Shown: piece by piece, positions 32,860 to 45,649 of the stretch
How the letters are laid out: each line of letters begins with the position of its first letter
Numbering within the stretch: position 1 is the stretch's first letter
The notes under the pieces: model-generated
The model's database searches: none
What the model was told of the DNA's origin: nothing
The model's input: only the letters and a program-made list of their open reading frames with translations
Origin: Macrostomum hystrix
Lineage: Eukaryota; Platyhelminthes; Macrostomidae
Direction: 5' to 3'
DNA: 64,000 bases
Assembly (NCBI GenBank): GCA_950097015.1
Contig: CATNEN010000038.1
Span: 7,004,001-7,068,000 of the forward strand
Translations under genes and position numbers: made by a program

Positions 32860-35800
32860 AGTGTTATTGGACAGTCTACAGAGGGACAGAGACAGAAAAA
32901 AGAAGGGATATAAAATATGGACTATTTTCACAAGAGAAAGAGACATAAGTAAAAGCAGGCAAAGTGTTGCAAGTGTAGGGAGAACAAATTTGTGTCACAG
33001 CAACAACAGTGCAAGAAAGTTAATGAAGAAATTTTCAGTTGACTGCTTTTGGTGTAAATTAATTTGTGCTGAAAAAACATTGGTGTATAACTGTGTACAT
33101 TACATTTTATTTTACTTTCTGCCTCTGGCATACACATAGCATGATTGAGACTATGGCAAATACTTTAAATGTCTAATCAACCAATTAGATTTATGTTAAT
33201 GTGAGTTTATAACATAATTCTTGAGTTTATAATAGCAATTTAAGCATGAAAATTTGTAGTTTGCTGTGTATATCTCCAACATTTAGCTACAATGGCAAAA
33301 TGCAAACTTATATAAGTGTTCAATATAAATATGGAACATAATATTGATATATTGGCACCAGGCCAGCTACACTTTTCAAGTTTAGGAGCAGCTGGATATC
33401 ATTAGGAATAAATAACATATTGTTAGAAATGCTGTGTTCAACAAGGTAGAGGTTTTCTATATGAAATATAATAAATCTATATTTGAAAATTTAAATAGCT
33501 TTAATATAATATGCAAAAAATGTTTTAATTAAAAAGTTTTTTCCTAATTCAAAGTTCAAATTATACATTACATTGAAAAACATGAGTTTTAGTAGGATCT
33601 TAATTGTGAATAAAGGGATCATGTAGTAGGATTTCAACATCAGGGATACCAATACAAATCAGTGGCTATTGTGACCCAAACAATTTTAAAAATGTTGAAA
33701 TTTGGCTAGAAATAGACAAGAAGTTTCAGACTATTGTCTTGAGTATAATAGAAACAAGATTTTACCTTAAATGAACTTGTATATAAAAAAAATTATTAAA
33801 TTGGCAAAATATTAAATAGGCATAAAAGCAAAAACTAACTTCAATAAAATAAATATAGGCCTAGTAAAATATCTTTAAAAAACTCTCAAGGTCAATAGGC
33901 CCTAATTCAAACATTAGACACATAAATAATTTTTATAGCTACTTATTCTGTCATTCAGAGTTTGATTCTAATTCAAAGTTAATCCAATTATATTGTAATC
34001 TAATCCAAAAACCCAAAGTTTAGTCTGACAGTGGCTTGAGAGCCTAGCCTACTGTTTCACATTTTCTTAGAACTCTACCCTGTGAGCTACAGTTACATAG
34101 TTACAGAACTTATGTTTATGTAGATGCAGTTGAAAGCCAGTGATAGGCTATAGTCTAAAGCTCTAAATAAAATTAAGCCCTGTGGAAATTTAGGCCTAAC
34201 CTATGTTAAGTCAAATGGTATTGGAAACTGTTAATTTTGCCCTGATTGGAATAAGTAGGCAATTGGCATCTGACTATCTATCGCATTTTCAGAATTTTCT
34301 GTCATGTTGCAGTGGAGCAAAGACATAGGGCCTATGGTGTTGCACTCTGGTATATCCATGGCACTGAATGAACTTTTGGGGTTGACAGTGACACCAAGGT
34401 TATCATATATTCTGTGTCACGTCTCTTTTTAGCTACAATTTTTGACCACTTTGTGAGTTTTAAGGTTTTCTACACTTATACTCCCTATTAGGAAAAATGA
34501 CATTTTTACAGACATCTGGCACATAAAAATATTCTTGTTGGCACAAATACTTATCACAACCTGCATTCGGGGCTCGGCTGGAGGTCATTGGCATTAAAAC
34601 AAAGTTTAAAGAATAGTCGGGCAGATAAGTCGAAACATGAAGAATAAAAGAAATTCATTTGCGTGTATTAATTATGATTGTTTTTATAAATTTTTAATTT
34701 ATCTTTACATCACGAAGTTAGTTACATAGAATTTTTTTAATTTCCTTTTTACCGGCCGTAATTACGTCAAATATTGAGTCATATATTAATATTAATATTA
34801 AGTCAAATAGAGGCTATTCGAATTTTAAAACGGCGAAAGCTTTCGTATAAATATATTATCGTAGGGGCTTATAAACCGCTCATAAACCCGTTTTAAGCCT
34901 AAGTTTATTTTGAACGACCAGACCAAGTTATAAGTAACATCGCTGCTTGAAACAATTAGTGGCGAATAAGAGTTACATCAAGATCTAGTAGAAAAGTAGT
35001 TTTTCATTTGTGGCGAACGAGTTTAAAAAAGTGGGTTTATAGCGAGTCGCTAGTGAAACGTGAGTGTAATCTTATCTAATCTTTCGCTTCCGCTTGAATT
35101 AATACGAAAGAGCCTTAGCATAACCAATGCTCGATTGTACACGCAATATTTTCTCAATATGCCTTTTCGTAATTCAATATCGAGAATATCATTGCAAAAC
35201 GATATTCTCAAAATTACATAATATTAAATACAAAATTAAAATAATTAAAAAATAAATGCCTTGATCAAGCCAATTGTTTTGCAAAAACATGGTGTTAAAT
35301 TCTAGCAATTTTCGCAGTCTATAACTTCAACCGTGTATCTTAAAGATTTAAACTTAAAATGCAGCTGAAAGTGTTAAAACAGTTATAGTTTAAAACAGTT
35401 ATAGCAGACAGACAGATAGAGACACGCCAGTAAAAGTGAGCTCTAGTAAGCTGAGACCCAGCGCCTGCAAGTCACCCACAAAACAATCTGTTAGGGTCAC
35501 GGTGGCTCAGCGGCCAAGCAGCATCTGGCGGCGCCGGCGCTGCATAGGTGTTTTTGCTTTTCGCTCTGTTGTTTATTTCTCATAGTTACCACCGAGACTG
35601 CGCGCAGTCTTACACAGCACCTGTAGGAGCTGAAGAGCTGCCCAAACTGAAGAAAAGAACAAAAGCTATCTGCTATTGCCACTGTGGCCACAGCAAGACA
35701 ACGAGGCTTTTCAAATTCTCTTTTTCATTTTTTGTATTTCGTAAAGTATTCAACCAATCTCCATTAAAATCCAGAACAAGGGCTACAGTTTTCTGCTCTA

Positions 35801-36028
35801 TCGGATTAAAAAAACTTCCAGAATTGCAAAAATCGGCATTCAACAATTCTGGTCGGTAGTCTGGTGGCAAAAACCATCAATATTGGCTTATTATTTCGGC
35901 TCACAACAATTCATCATGTAACCATGTCGGATTTCAATTATGATTATATTTTATTGTACTATTGTCTTCATTGTTAATTATTTTATTTTTATACCTATAT
36001 GGATTCGCCATTGGCGTTTATACGCAGC
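32860..36028. other. AT-rich intergenic DNA
   Basis: About 3 kb with many A/T runs, no array and no convincing frame. At 35495 a sequence GGTGGCTCAGCGGCCAAG looks like a tRNA-type A box but lacks a partner B box. Confidence 0.6.
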
Positions 36029-36041
36029 AATGTTAGTTGTC

Positions 36042-36453
36042 AGGTCGCAGCTGGTCGCACCAGGTCGCAGCTCTTCCAAGCGCCCGCCGTGGCCTAGGAA
36101 GCGAGACGACCGACTCACTGTACAAGCGAGCGCGACTGACACGGCCTTCCGACCTGCTGAGACAGAGGCACCTGCGGCTGGCTGGGCACGTGATCAAAGC
36201 CGAAGCCTACTGCCCTGAGCCGCTGCAGCATGTGCTTCTGTGGACTCCGCAGGGACCGCGCAGGCGCGGACAGGGACGATCGGCCCGTTACATCGACCTG
36301 CTTTTCTCTGACGCGCGCGCCCCGAGCGAGGCTGACGGAGTGAAGCATGTCCGCGAACTAGCCCTTAAACGCGCGCTTTGACGCTTCCCCCACTGCGTGG
36401 CCGGCGGGTAGCGTTTTATTATTATTATTATTAATATTATTATTATTATTATT
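36042..36453 (+). mobile_element. 5'-truncated RTE-like non-LTR retrotransposon
   Basis: The reading frame to 36381 encodes the C terminus of a reverse transcriptase of the RTE type: RQRHLRLAGHVIKAE, then LLWTPQGPRRRGQGR and a final DLLFSDA segment, matching the usual RRLRWLGHV...P.G.R..GRP tail. After the stop about 35 bases lead into an (ATT)n tail. A 13-base direct repeat, AATGTTAGTTGTC, flanks it at 36029-36041 and 36454-36466, so both ends of a single, truncated insertion are visible. Confidence 0.85.
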
Positions 36454-36466
36454 AATGTTAGTTGTC

Positions 36467-37850
36467 CTGGTCACCAGGGTTTTCGACAAGAATCGCAGAA
36501 CGTCTCGAAGATACTCACGTCGCAGGGCTTTGACAATTTGTTTATGGTACAGGGCGAAAAATTTAGACGATCGTGTCTTACGAGCTACATGTTCTTAAGA
36601 GCTACTTACGAGTCAGTTGGAGTAAGTTTATGATTAGAGATTCCCGTCGCATTTTTTTCTCGTGTTGCGTAGAATCGAAAGCACGTTACCGCAGTGGAAG
36701 ATGTACCTTCTTAAAGTTTCTTCCTAAATGGATATAATCGAATACAAAAATTTGCGGCCCGTAGAATAAAATTCGGTTACCAGCAGGCTGTTTTCCGCTC
36801 GTTCGGTGCTGGACATGTTGGATCTTTATGAAAATCGGTCATTGTGCTTGGGAGCTAGCTATCATGAAGTTAGGCAATGGTATTTAAAATATCCCCTGTT
36901 GTCTTTTCCCTGGTGGAAATAGCCTGGTCTTTGTACTATTAAGGAGGTAAGAAACAGCTTGTAAAATAGTTTTTAAATACTGTCGATTCTAGCTTCATTT
37001 TTTATTTTTCACATGCGTACTAGATTACTGGTAGTAGTAAAAAGCAAACACTCAAGCAAACTCGTCGATCAAAATCACTCCTAAAATTCACAAGCTTGAA
37101 ATTTCGCTTAGCGAAATGACTGAATGACAGAAACAGATTCTTGGTGGTATTAGTATATTGCATCTAGCGTGTAGCATTTTTCCCAATTTAACTTTATTTT
37201 ACTCTCTATCTTATTTTATTACATCCTAAAGCATTTGTTTCTTATTCAAGCGTACAATTTTTTCTGAGTGACGTCAAAACTGCATCCATTCGCCTACTCA
37301 GCATTTTGTTCTGACATTTTCCGTCACAGTTGATTAAAGAGCGCTTGCTTCAGTCTGACTTTCTTTTTGAATGGTAAAAATTTATGTGAACGCAGTTTGT
37401 CAATCTAAGGGTTAACAGCAACGATCCCTTTGTTAGCTTGCGGAAACTCAAACACGCATTAGCTCGTTAGCTTTCGCTTCCATTTCCTGAAACGATCGGC
37501 AACAGCCGGTTGAACTCTTTCACTGCTGACTGTCATTCAGCAAGCATCTCCGGGGTTGAAATTCGCCTAGTCAGGTAGTTCAAATCGATGAGTTAGCTCA
37601 GGGACAACTAAAACCCTCGGACGCGAAACGGTTGGGGGCTCGTTAAAGTCTATTGTCGCTTATTATAGTGTCGCGTGCTTAGAAAGCTCGAAGCTGAAGA
37701 GTTGCGCTAATCAGATGTTTTATCTGCTTTCGAGTTGGTTCATCGTCTGTCTTTTGAGAGTTTTATATTTATTTGAAGCAAATGCCTAAATAATAAGGAA
37801 TAAATAATTTATAGGTTGTCAATTGGCGTTGATTGGTGAAACATCACTGA
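36467..37850. other. Intergenic, nothing recognised
   Basis: Unique AT-rich sequence without arrays or plausible exons. Confidence 0.55.
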
Positions 37851-38645
37851 CCTCCTAGCTTGCACCGCAGCTTTCTGCTGACATTGAATCTCTTCTCAGC
37901 AGGAAAGCGAACAGGTTCTGGTCGAACGCGAGTGTGTGTGTGTGGTAGCCCTTAGTAAGGCGGGCCCGGGCCAGTCCCGGTACCAGGGAAGAGCGCTTCA
38001 ATGAACCGGATGACGTCGGTTCGATGGGCCTAGAGATCGCGGATGGTGTAGGAGGTCGGCCTTGTCGAGCAGTCGAAGAGGTGGTGAACGGACTTATCCG
38101 CCTCACCACAGGCAGAGCACAGGGCGGAAGAATTGTGGTCGAGCTTGTGCTGGTAGCTCGCGAGGAGACGGCAGTGGCCAGACCGGAGCTGCGCGAGGGT
38201 TGTGCGTTGCCAGCGATTAAGGGTTTGCTCCGACGGATGGATGGCAGGCGACGCAGTGCCGAGGACAGAATTGGGCGAGGAGAGGACGAGGTGATGATGG
38301 ACGCACGCAGAATGAATGACGGTGAGGTGCTGGCGCAGGCCATCAGGCTGAGGCTGATGGGCAGATCGTGCCGATGCGACGAAACAGATCAGCCACCAAG
38401 GAGCGCAGGTCTTGGCGAATGTTGCGAGGCGAAGCCGGCGCCATGTGCAGCAAGTGATTCGGATGTTGAGGAACCAGACTTTGTAGCCAGAATTGACCGG
38501 AGAGAAGCTCATTGTGCTCCTTGACAGGCAGGACAGAGCATTCGCTGTGAAGGTGTTCGGCAGAGAGGAGGCTGCTTAACACAGCTTTCGTCGCGACACT
38601 TTTTCCGTAAACTAGCTGGCAGGAACGCTCTCATCCGATGTTTAT
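37850..38645 (-). mobile_element. Frameshifted, 5'-truncated LINE fragment
   Basis: Minus-strand frames carry the C-terminal region of a non-LTR retrotransposon polyprotein. KAVLSSLLSAEHLHSECSVL and FWLQSLVPQHPNHLLHM lie in one frame, then after a frameshift near 38350 come QTLNRWQRTTLAQLRSGHC and CSACGEADKSVHHLFDC, the cysteine/histidine motif found near the end of many LINE proteins. The break shows that it is dead. No clear tail or target duplication seen. The clade is undecided. Confidence 0.75.
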
Positions 38646-39118
38646 ATAGGTATACATGTATATTATAAATGATCGTTCTCCGAATACAGTGTCTTAAACG
38701 CGTCCCAAGGGCTTTGTTTTAGTTATATCATGTCAATACAAACACAAAATGAATATCTTTGAAAAGAGAACACAATTAATGCAGGCGGCAAATTCCTAGC
38801 CGCTAAAAACAGAATCTCCAGGCCTCAAAATATAAGAGGTAATTTTTCAGTAAAATTTGATCTTTTCATTCATTCACAAAATCATTATTTGTAAAAACGA
38901 TGTGTTTCACTGAGTCGTTGATCGTATATAATGCTGCGAAATCCCTATTTATCAGTTTTTCTTTTTAGGGGTATCCGAGAACAAGCTTAAAGCTAAATTC
39001 ACCCAAAAGTGAGCACAATAACGCTGTGTCCAACGCATTTCTGAGTTCTTCCATATGGACGGTCACGCGTTCGATTCTTACGTAGAATATACGCACACGG
39101 CTGCATAATTTGTTTTAC
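38646..39118. other. Intergenic
   Basis: AT-rich. A probable poly(A) signal for the next minus-strand gene (ATTAAA on that strand) is at 39119-39124, about 40 bases past its stop. Confidence 0.5.
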
Positions 39119-39162
39119 TTTAATGCCGTCCATTCACATTTCCCATTCCATTTGGGCTTTGC

Positions 39163-42100
39163 TCAACAGTTTGATCCGATAAGACGGATCTCCACCAGAC
39201 CCTGGTCGCTCCCGGTGTTTCCACCAGCGACTGTCACGCAGCCCAGACCCGTGCCGTCACAGAAGGAGCCGCCGCCACCGCCAGCATGCCAGGCGTACGT
39301 TCCGGCGCCGCCGCCACTGAAGCCGCCGCCGCCGCCGCTGCAGCCATTCGCACTACCGCCGCCACCGCCGCCACCGAAGCCGCCTACAGCGGCTGAATTC
39401 GTGTCACTGCCACGACCTCCGAGCCAGCCATCAATGCGGCTACCGCCTCGCTCACCCTGATTGGACGCCGACGTCGAGTTGGACGATCCGAGCCAGCCGG
39501 CTCCGGGGCCGCCTTTGTTAAGATAACTCTCGCTCCGACCAGGCTGACCGTTGTTGCCACCAAGTCCGATGTATGAGGCTGTCATGTAGGAAGCGGCACT
39601 AGAGCTCGAGTTGGATCCACTTCGGGAGGCTTGGCCGGGAATGCCTGTTTTATGAAACATTTATAAATTCTTTTTTTATTGTTAGGTGCTCTGTTTATCT
39701 GAAATCATACATATCTGATACAAGGACCACTAGTTGCCATTCCTTAGCTAGAAGTCTAGAAGTTTAAAAGCCCTTGATCTAAAATAAGTCCACCCCAAAA
39801 CCAAAAAACTCAGCTTATGGTCTGCTTTAAACTTTAGTAGGCTGCAGTTTGTTATTTCCTAATAAAAAAATTTGACGCATTCAACAAGTAAAATTTGAGT
39901 TAATGCACTACCAAGCTCAAGCTCTATTTTTGCAATCCATTAGTCTCGGAGCAGTCTGAGAATAAAGCACCTTTCAAAAAAAGAATGTAACTGAAAATGA
40001 TTTTTTGAAATGGTAAACAAAAATGTCTTCAATAGCTTTTCAGATGTATATCAAATTGTTCCTCAAGATAAGTAGATTTTACACGTCTAAGCTGCTCACC
40101 TTCAGTCTGGTAATTTGCTCCACCGCCGCCTCCAGCCGCCAGGTAAAGGTAGTAGTCTTCGCTGCGGTACACAAAAGATCCGCCGCCGCCGCCAGATCCC
40201 GCGCCAGGACTGCTGCTAGACGCGTCGCCGCCACGCTGTCCGACGACGATGCTCAGCAGAGTTCCCTCCGTCAGGCTAAAATTGCCGTGCGCCAAAGCCC
40301 CGGCACCGCCCCTGTAGACCGGCGGGCTGAGCGGGTAGGTCGATCCACCACGGGCTCCTCGAGCCTCCACGCTGTAGCAGCCGGTGGCAGGGACTCTCAT
40401 AGACATCACGGATCCCGCTTGTCCGATGCTGCTGTCTGCAATTCATTGATTTCGGTTAAGTATCAGGAAATTATTAAACGTTATTTCGCACGACTGCAAA
40501 TGTCATCATTCGAATTTTCATTATCAGGTGCGGATGATACAAAACAACTCGGCTGTTTCTTAACTGATTATGTATAACGCAATATTATTATTATTATTAT
40601 TGAAATGCGCACGCCGATTGGGTACTGATTTTTTGTTTATTTGATGTTGGTAACAACGCTGAAAGATTCGATCTAAAAAAGGCGGTAGAAAAACAGTAGC
40701 ATGTATAAAGATTGATTTTAGGTGAATAAAATATTTGAAATTAGTAAACAAAGGCCCATTAAAACAAAAAATAAATATTGAAATTTGAAGAGAAAATTGT
40801 GACTGCATGTGACTGAAATCACTTCGCTCCCGAAAAGACAATAGCTATTGTGTTTTTGCAAGTTACGATCAAATATAAGAAAACTCAAACTCTAACTATA
40901 ATCAAGCATTCTAACTATGGGCCTCAGAGCAGTGGCTTTTTTATCTAGCTTTAAGTATGCTTTCTAAGAAGTCCACAAAACTGTCTTAATTCTGTGCTTT
41001 CCTGTGTCATTAAATACACAATTTTGTCATCAGCTGTTAGCCTTTCAAAATTTTGAACAGTGCCTGCCACTTTCTCTAGGAATTTATTTCTAATTAGAAC
41101 ATAAACGGACCAATCGTATCTAAAGAGAATATGAATTTCGCTCTCTACCTCGACTCAACATTTTGGACATGTTCTGTTTTCATAGGCGATTTTCGGTCTT
41201 ACAGTGCGCAATGTCTCACAGGCCAGTTTGTAGTTTCCTAGACGAATCGGGACATTGTGCGCCTTTGTTCTGGGTTAGAGATTATTGTTAGGTACTTTTC
41301 ACTGGAGATATCTAGCTTTCATAAACGTGTAATAGAAGTGGCTGAGCTTGGCTGATTTTCCCATCCTCTGAGTCCAGTGGCTTCAGAACTCTGACTCAAA
41401 ATTCTTCCTGTGCGTTTTGATGGACTTTGTTTTTCTAGTTTGTTGACGATTCCGCATTACTTCGCGATTCATTACTTCCCTAATGCCAACATCGCTGTAT
41501 TCTGTATCTGCCACTATCGCGATGATGGAGCCTGCAGTCGGCTCCGAACTGAGGACCAGTATTGAAGGCTTCTTTTTTGAATACTATTTATAGTGGTAGT
41601 CTTCCTAATTCGGACCGAGCACCATTGCTGTCAGTGTTTGGACTAACTTGCAGAATCGACTTCCAGACTCTAAAATTAATTCTCTCTATAATTAGGTTCC
41701 GATCGCAAGTACCCAGTTTCCAGGAGACAAAGGCTCCCCAGGCCTCTGATGCATAGAGAACTATGCTTTCAATCATAGTTGTGCTAAACAAGATAAGCTG
41801 TTTGTGCTTTACTCTCCGAAATCCCGCCAACTTTCTCAGAAGCGTTATAGGATATCCACTAATTTTACCAAGTTCTATGGCATGAGTATCTATTGTTCCC
41901 TTCACGTTCAAATTACAAACGTTCATAAGCGTAGCTCACTGCTAAATCGAAGCTGAAGGTTCAGGCAGACTTGCTGCAGCCGGCTGTGCCAATTCAGGGC
42001 TCTCCAGAGCTGCAGGGCGCTGTCGGACAACGAGCTGAGCAGCCCGGAACTCGCACTGAACGTTGACAGAAGCGCAGAAGCGTCCGCTTCAGGCACAACT

Positions 42101-42883
42101 GGCTGCAGAGACACCAGCATGCAGGCTCCGTCAGCTGATCGAAAGCCGATGGCGAAGCAGTCCTGCCGCAGGGCGCACAGCAAGTGGCACTCAGCTGCGC
42201 TGCCCACAGCGACGGGGTTTCCGACCTTCGACACAGAGACATTGCACACTGAGGAGTTGTCGACGAAAAGTGACGTGGTTCGATGGAGCGCCACCGAATG
42301 CTGATCACTCGATATATCAGCGGCATGAACGCCTGAAATGCATTTTCAGGGTATTAAAAATATAGAAAAAATTGTTGTTAAAATTTGTTTTAATTAAAAT
42401 AACTTTAATTAAAATCGTGATGGTCCGTTTTGATGCAGAATTCAGCTGCATTAAGTATGCTTTAAGTATGCATTAAGTATGCTAAGCATGTAGCAGAGGT
42501 TGTAGCCTAGTGGTTAGGGCGTCGGACTCACGACTTGAAGGTCGGGGGTTCGATTCCCGACTCCACTGGAACAATTTGCGTCGTTTAGCAAGACACTTAA
42601 CTCTACATTGCTTCAGTTCACCCAGCTGTTAAATGGGTACCAGCATCAGGTGGGATAATTGAAGGTGGGTGTGGCGTCTCCCCAGTCCGTGGACTGAACA
42701 GCTGTACGCAGCCTTCAGATGCGCCGCGCATTAGCTGCGGCTGTGCTGTCGGCTGCACATCTGACCCAATTGGGGCAGGTGTAATCAATTATTATCATTA
42801 TTATTATTAAGTATGTACAATGATTTCAGAATGCAATGCTTACCAACTACCAGCACTTGTATGAGAAAAGAAACAAGAAGCAT
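39163..42883 (-). CDS. Secreted PAN/apple plus glycine-rich protein, 416 residues
   Basis: Four exons close in phase: 42883-42844, 42332-41940, 40435-40100, 39644-39163. The first encodes only the signal peptide start (MLLVSFLIQVLVV) and completes it across the intron (GVHA). Exon 2 holds an apple/PAN-like module with CNVSVSKV, AAECHLLCALRQDCFAIGF and GACMLVSL. Exons 3-4 form a glycine-rich domain of the kind seen in ALK/LTK ectodomains: an ordered GCYSVEARGARGG start, LLSIVVGQRGG, YYLYLAAGGGGGAN, a serine/asparagine linker, then glycine runs and VEIRLIGSNC at the end. No membrane span. In related proteins such domains make matrix or ligand-binding surfaces; a secreted matrix or glue-type role is an inference. 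Introns 1 and 2 contain a SINE and a LINE fragment respectively. Confidence 0.85.
40930..41926 (-). mobile_element. Decayed LINE fragment in intron 2 of the PAN gene
   Basis: A 112-codon minus-strand frame (41926-41588) has the end of a reverse-transcriptase domain (GYPITLLRKLAGFRR, TTMIESIVLYASEAWG). Further down, broken frames give IRLGNYKLACETLRTVRPK, RTCPKC and VEVESEIHILFRYDW, the usual EVEDEFHFLF-type zinc-knuckle tail. Its left edge lies just 13 bases from the splice donor of exon 2. Several stops, so inactive. Confidence 0.75.
42472..42815 (+). mobile_element. tRNA-derived SINE, family A, copy 2
   Basis: The element proper runs from 42495 to about 42806. Same head, body and orientation as the copy at 2.2 kb, ending in an (ATT)n tail. 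ATTAAGTATG occurs at 42472-42481 and 42806-42815. In both copies 13-14 bases separate the left direct repeat from the AGAGGTTGTAG start, so the true 5' end may be a little further left than the tRNA-like part. It lies in intron 1 of the PAN gene, antisense to it. Confidence 0.85.
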
Positions 42884-44872
42884 TTTATTGTCTTGGAAGT
42901 TCGTGTTTAAACTCGTGAAGTTTAATTAACTTTCTAACTGCTCGGTGCTATGGAATTGCTAGAAGATATATTGACGCTTTGACGTGCGTCAAAGCAAACG
43001 ACCCTGAAGAAGTTGTAAAGAAAATGGCTGGTTGGTTTTATCTCCAAGCAATTCTGTCTGCTGTGTCTGGTCTGTGTTCTCTGCATCAGATAGCTATAGA
43101 AGCTCCATGATTGGCCCAAAGTTCATATGATACGATGGAATTTTTTTCTTTTTTGATTCAGCTTTGTCGAGTAACTATTTGTTGTACGCGAACATCTATA
43201 GTTAATGATCACTAGCTTTAATTTATTTGACTCAGACTTTTTTAAAAATTAATAAAATAGTATGAATTGAATCCTGAAATGCATAGTAGAGTCATTATAA
43301 CAAATAATGACCCTAATATGACTCCAAATGTTATAACGAATATTTTGCATCTTTCTTGTTTTAGCGCATGCTGCAGTAAGTCTAGTATCAATGCTTGCTT
43401 CTTGGATTTACTCGTATGTTTAATATTTAAGTGTCGGCTCGGTAGGCTAGCCTGCATGGGGATGGGTTTTGAATTTGCTTGACACTTCGGAAAGGCGCGG
43501 CGCTCGGCAACGACCATTCATCATCGCCATTCCCAAGCAGTCGCGGGCATGAATTATCTGGATTACCGGTAGGCATATCGGACTGTGATATCCTGTGTCA
43601 GGAAATTCCTTGACAAACGAAATCGTCGATACATGCTAAATATATTTACTATAATTAATTACGGATATATGATGCGCGTGCCAGCTGCCTGATGGTCCCA
43701 ACGGCCCCACCGCGGCACCAGCGTGATGCATTTTATATCTGAATCAGAGCTGAGGCGCCTGCAGCTGAATCTTATTAGATCTCGACCTCATTGACTGATG
43801 CGATACATCAACATCAATAATAATGTATTGTACGTCGAATGCATTCGACTTTGGTCCTGAGGGCTGCGCGTTACCAGACACGGTGAAGCAGAACCAGCCG
43901 CTCCCGTAGCTAGTCTGCACCGGAAATCAGTCGCAAATTATAAAAATGTAATTTGGAGCGCCAGAATTTGTTACGCCTTCACACAGTTTCTTAAGTCAGA
44001 GTAGCTATAATCTACGCTATCATATTGTACCATTTTGCAGATATACTCGTTATGCACTTCACGACACCGAGTCAAAAGCCGGACTTTTACTCGTTCGGCA
44101 GGTCACTGATCGTCCTAACTAGTTACTATCACTACCGACTGATGATGCTACGAACTGGATTCAGCTTTTTTATTTACAATATATTCGCGTATATATTTGT
44201 TTTCGAGCACAATAAAGCAGCTTTTTAAGGTTTTTTTATGCATGTGTTCTGTTTATTTGTGATGATTGTAATAGTGCATACGTGCAAGATTCAATTTTTG
44301 TATTGGTTCTACGTTGTAATCCTCTTTATATTTTTAATGTCGTAACCAAGTACCAATGTAATATAAATATATTTAAATGGTTATACAGTTGATTTTAGAT
44401 CTGAAAAAAACAAGTAAGCTACAGCTTTCACAATTGTATACAATGTAAGAAGGTGTATTTAAAAATGTTTAAGCTAGCAATTGTTTTTCTTTTTAGATTT
44501 ATTCTAGAAATTTAAATAGTTCTTAACTTAACCGGGAGGCTTGCTTGCTCTCGATGCTCTCTTAAATTTGTTTACTTTAGTTTAGCGCTTCTTTATCAGT
44601 AGGTGTAGCAAGCTCAGCAGGAAGTGTAGTTTTCTTAATATTATTTTTTTGACAAAAAACACGTGAAAATAGTAGGCCCTATATATAGATGTCTTATAAT
44701 TTATAATGCAATTTGCTATTGACTTTCTATGGAATACTCTGTCAACTCCAATTTTGATACTGTCATAGGCCCTACTCATGCCTGTGCTGCACTGGCACTG
44801 CCTTTGCCTTAGCAATTTTTTAATAAAAAACAAAGGCTAAAGCTAAAGCACTGTAAATTTTTGTTGTAGGGT
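42884..44872. other. Intergenic, upstream of the PAN gene
   Basis: Unique, AT-rich. A minus-strand stretch near 43950-43860 reads SYGSGWFCFTVSGN in one frame, with no supporting exon around it. Nothing else seen. Confidence 0.5.
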
Positions 44873-45508
44873 AATGTATCATCAACTGAACAGTGTATCT
44901 TCAAAACCGAACAAGAATTTTGACTCCTTCCTTGGTCTCTTGCAAGACAGAAACAAGCTATTGTGTTTCGCAGAACAACTAATTTGAAAGTTGAAGAAAT
45001 TATCTACAAGCTGAGGCATGATGTGCAATGAAGCATTAAGAGGAAAGAAAGATATTGATGTTTCAGTAGAAATTTTTATTGCAAAAGCATACTTTTTAAC
45101 AAAAAATTTTCAGTACGCACTTTAGACAAAGATTGTATGTGGTTGCTTGCCAATTATATGACCATAAATGTAGTTATTTATAGAGCATGAAAAATGCTTT
45201 CAAATGACATAACTCATGATAGTTCAATCCTTAAAATAAGATTAAACCACTCACTCAAATTGTAAAACCAAACATCAAATTCTCTGTTTGGTTTGAAGAT
45301 ACATGAAAATCATTGTTCGGTTTTAGATAAAAAGCAGGAATAACTTTTTTCTATTTGACAAAATAGCAAAAGCGGATACTTTTTAGAAAGATGTAACTGT
45401 TTTCTATAACTTGGCTTTTGATTTATCATCATATCTTAAATAGAAAATCTGTAGCTTAGGTTTGAAGTTAAAAAATACACATTCTTGTTTGGGTGATGAT
45501 ACATTAGC
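44873..45508. mobile_element. Possible foldback element, about 635 bp
   Basis: TAATGTATCATCA near the left edge faces TGATGATACATTA at the right edge, and ACAAGAAT is also inverted just inside each. No clear target duplication was found and the interior has no gene. Probably a decayed non-autonomous DNA element. Confidence 0.4.
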
Positions 45509-45649
45509 CACTTTAGTAAAATATATTTTCTGGTAGGCTAGGCTATATTGCCTGAAATGGCTAAAAGCTTGTGAGTTGTGAGTGTGCTTAAGAAATGAGT
45601 CGGCGAAAGCTAACATTTAACATTTTGTCCAATTCGTTTTCAGTAACAA

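Noticed and set aside
35495-35560. Third tRNA-derived SINE head
   Set aside because: An A-box-like GGTGGCTCAGCGG is present, but no B box or shared body follows.
43860-43950. Exon reading SYGSGWFCFTVSGN on the minus strand
   Set aside because: Only about 30 codons, no supported splice partners and no family match.
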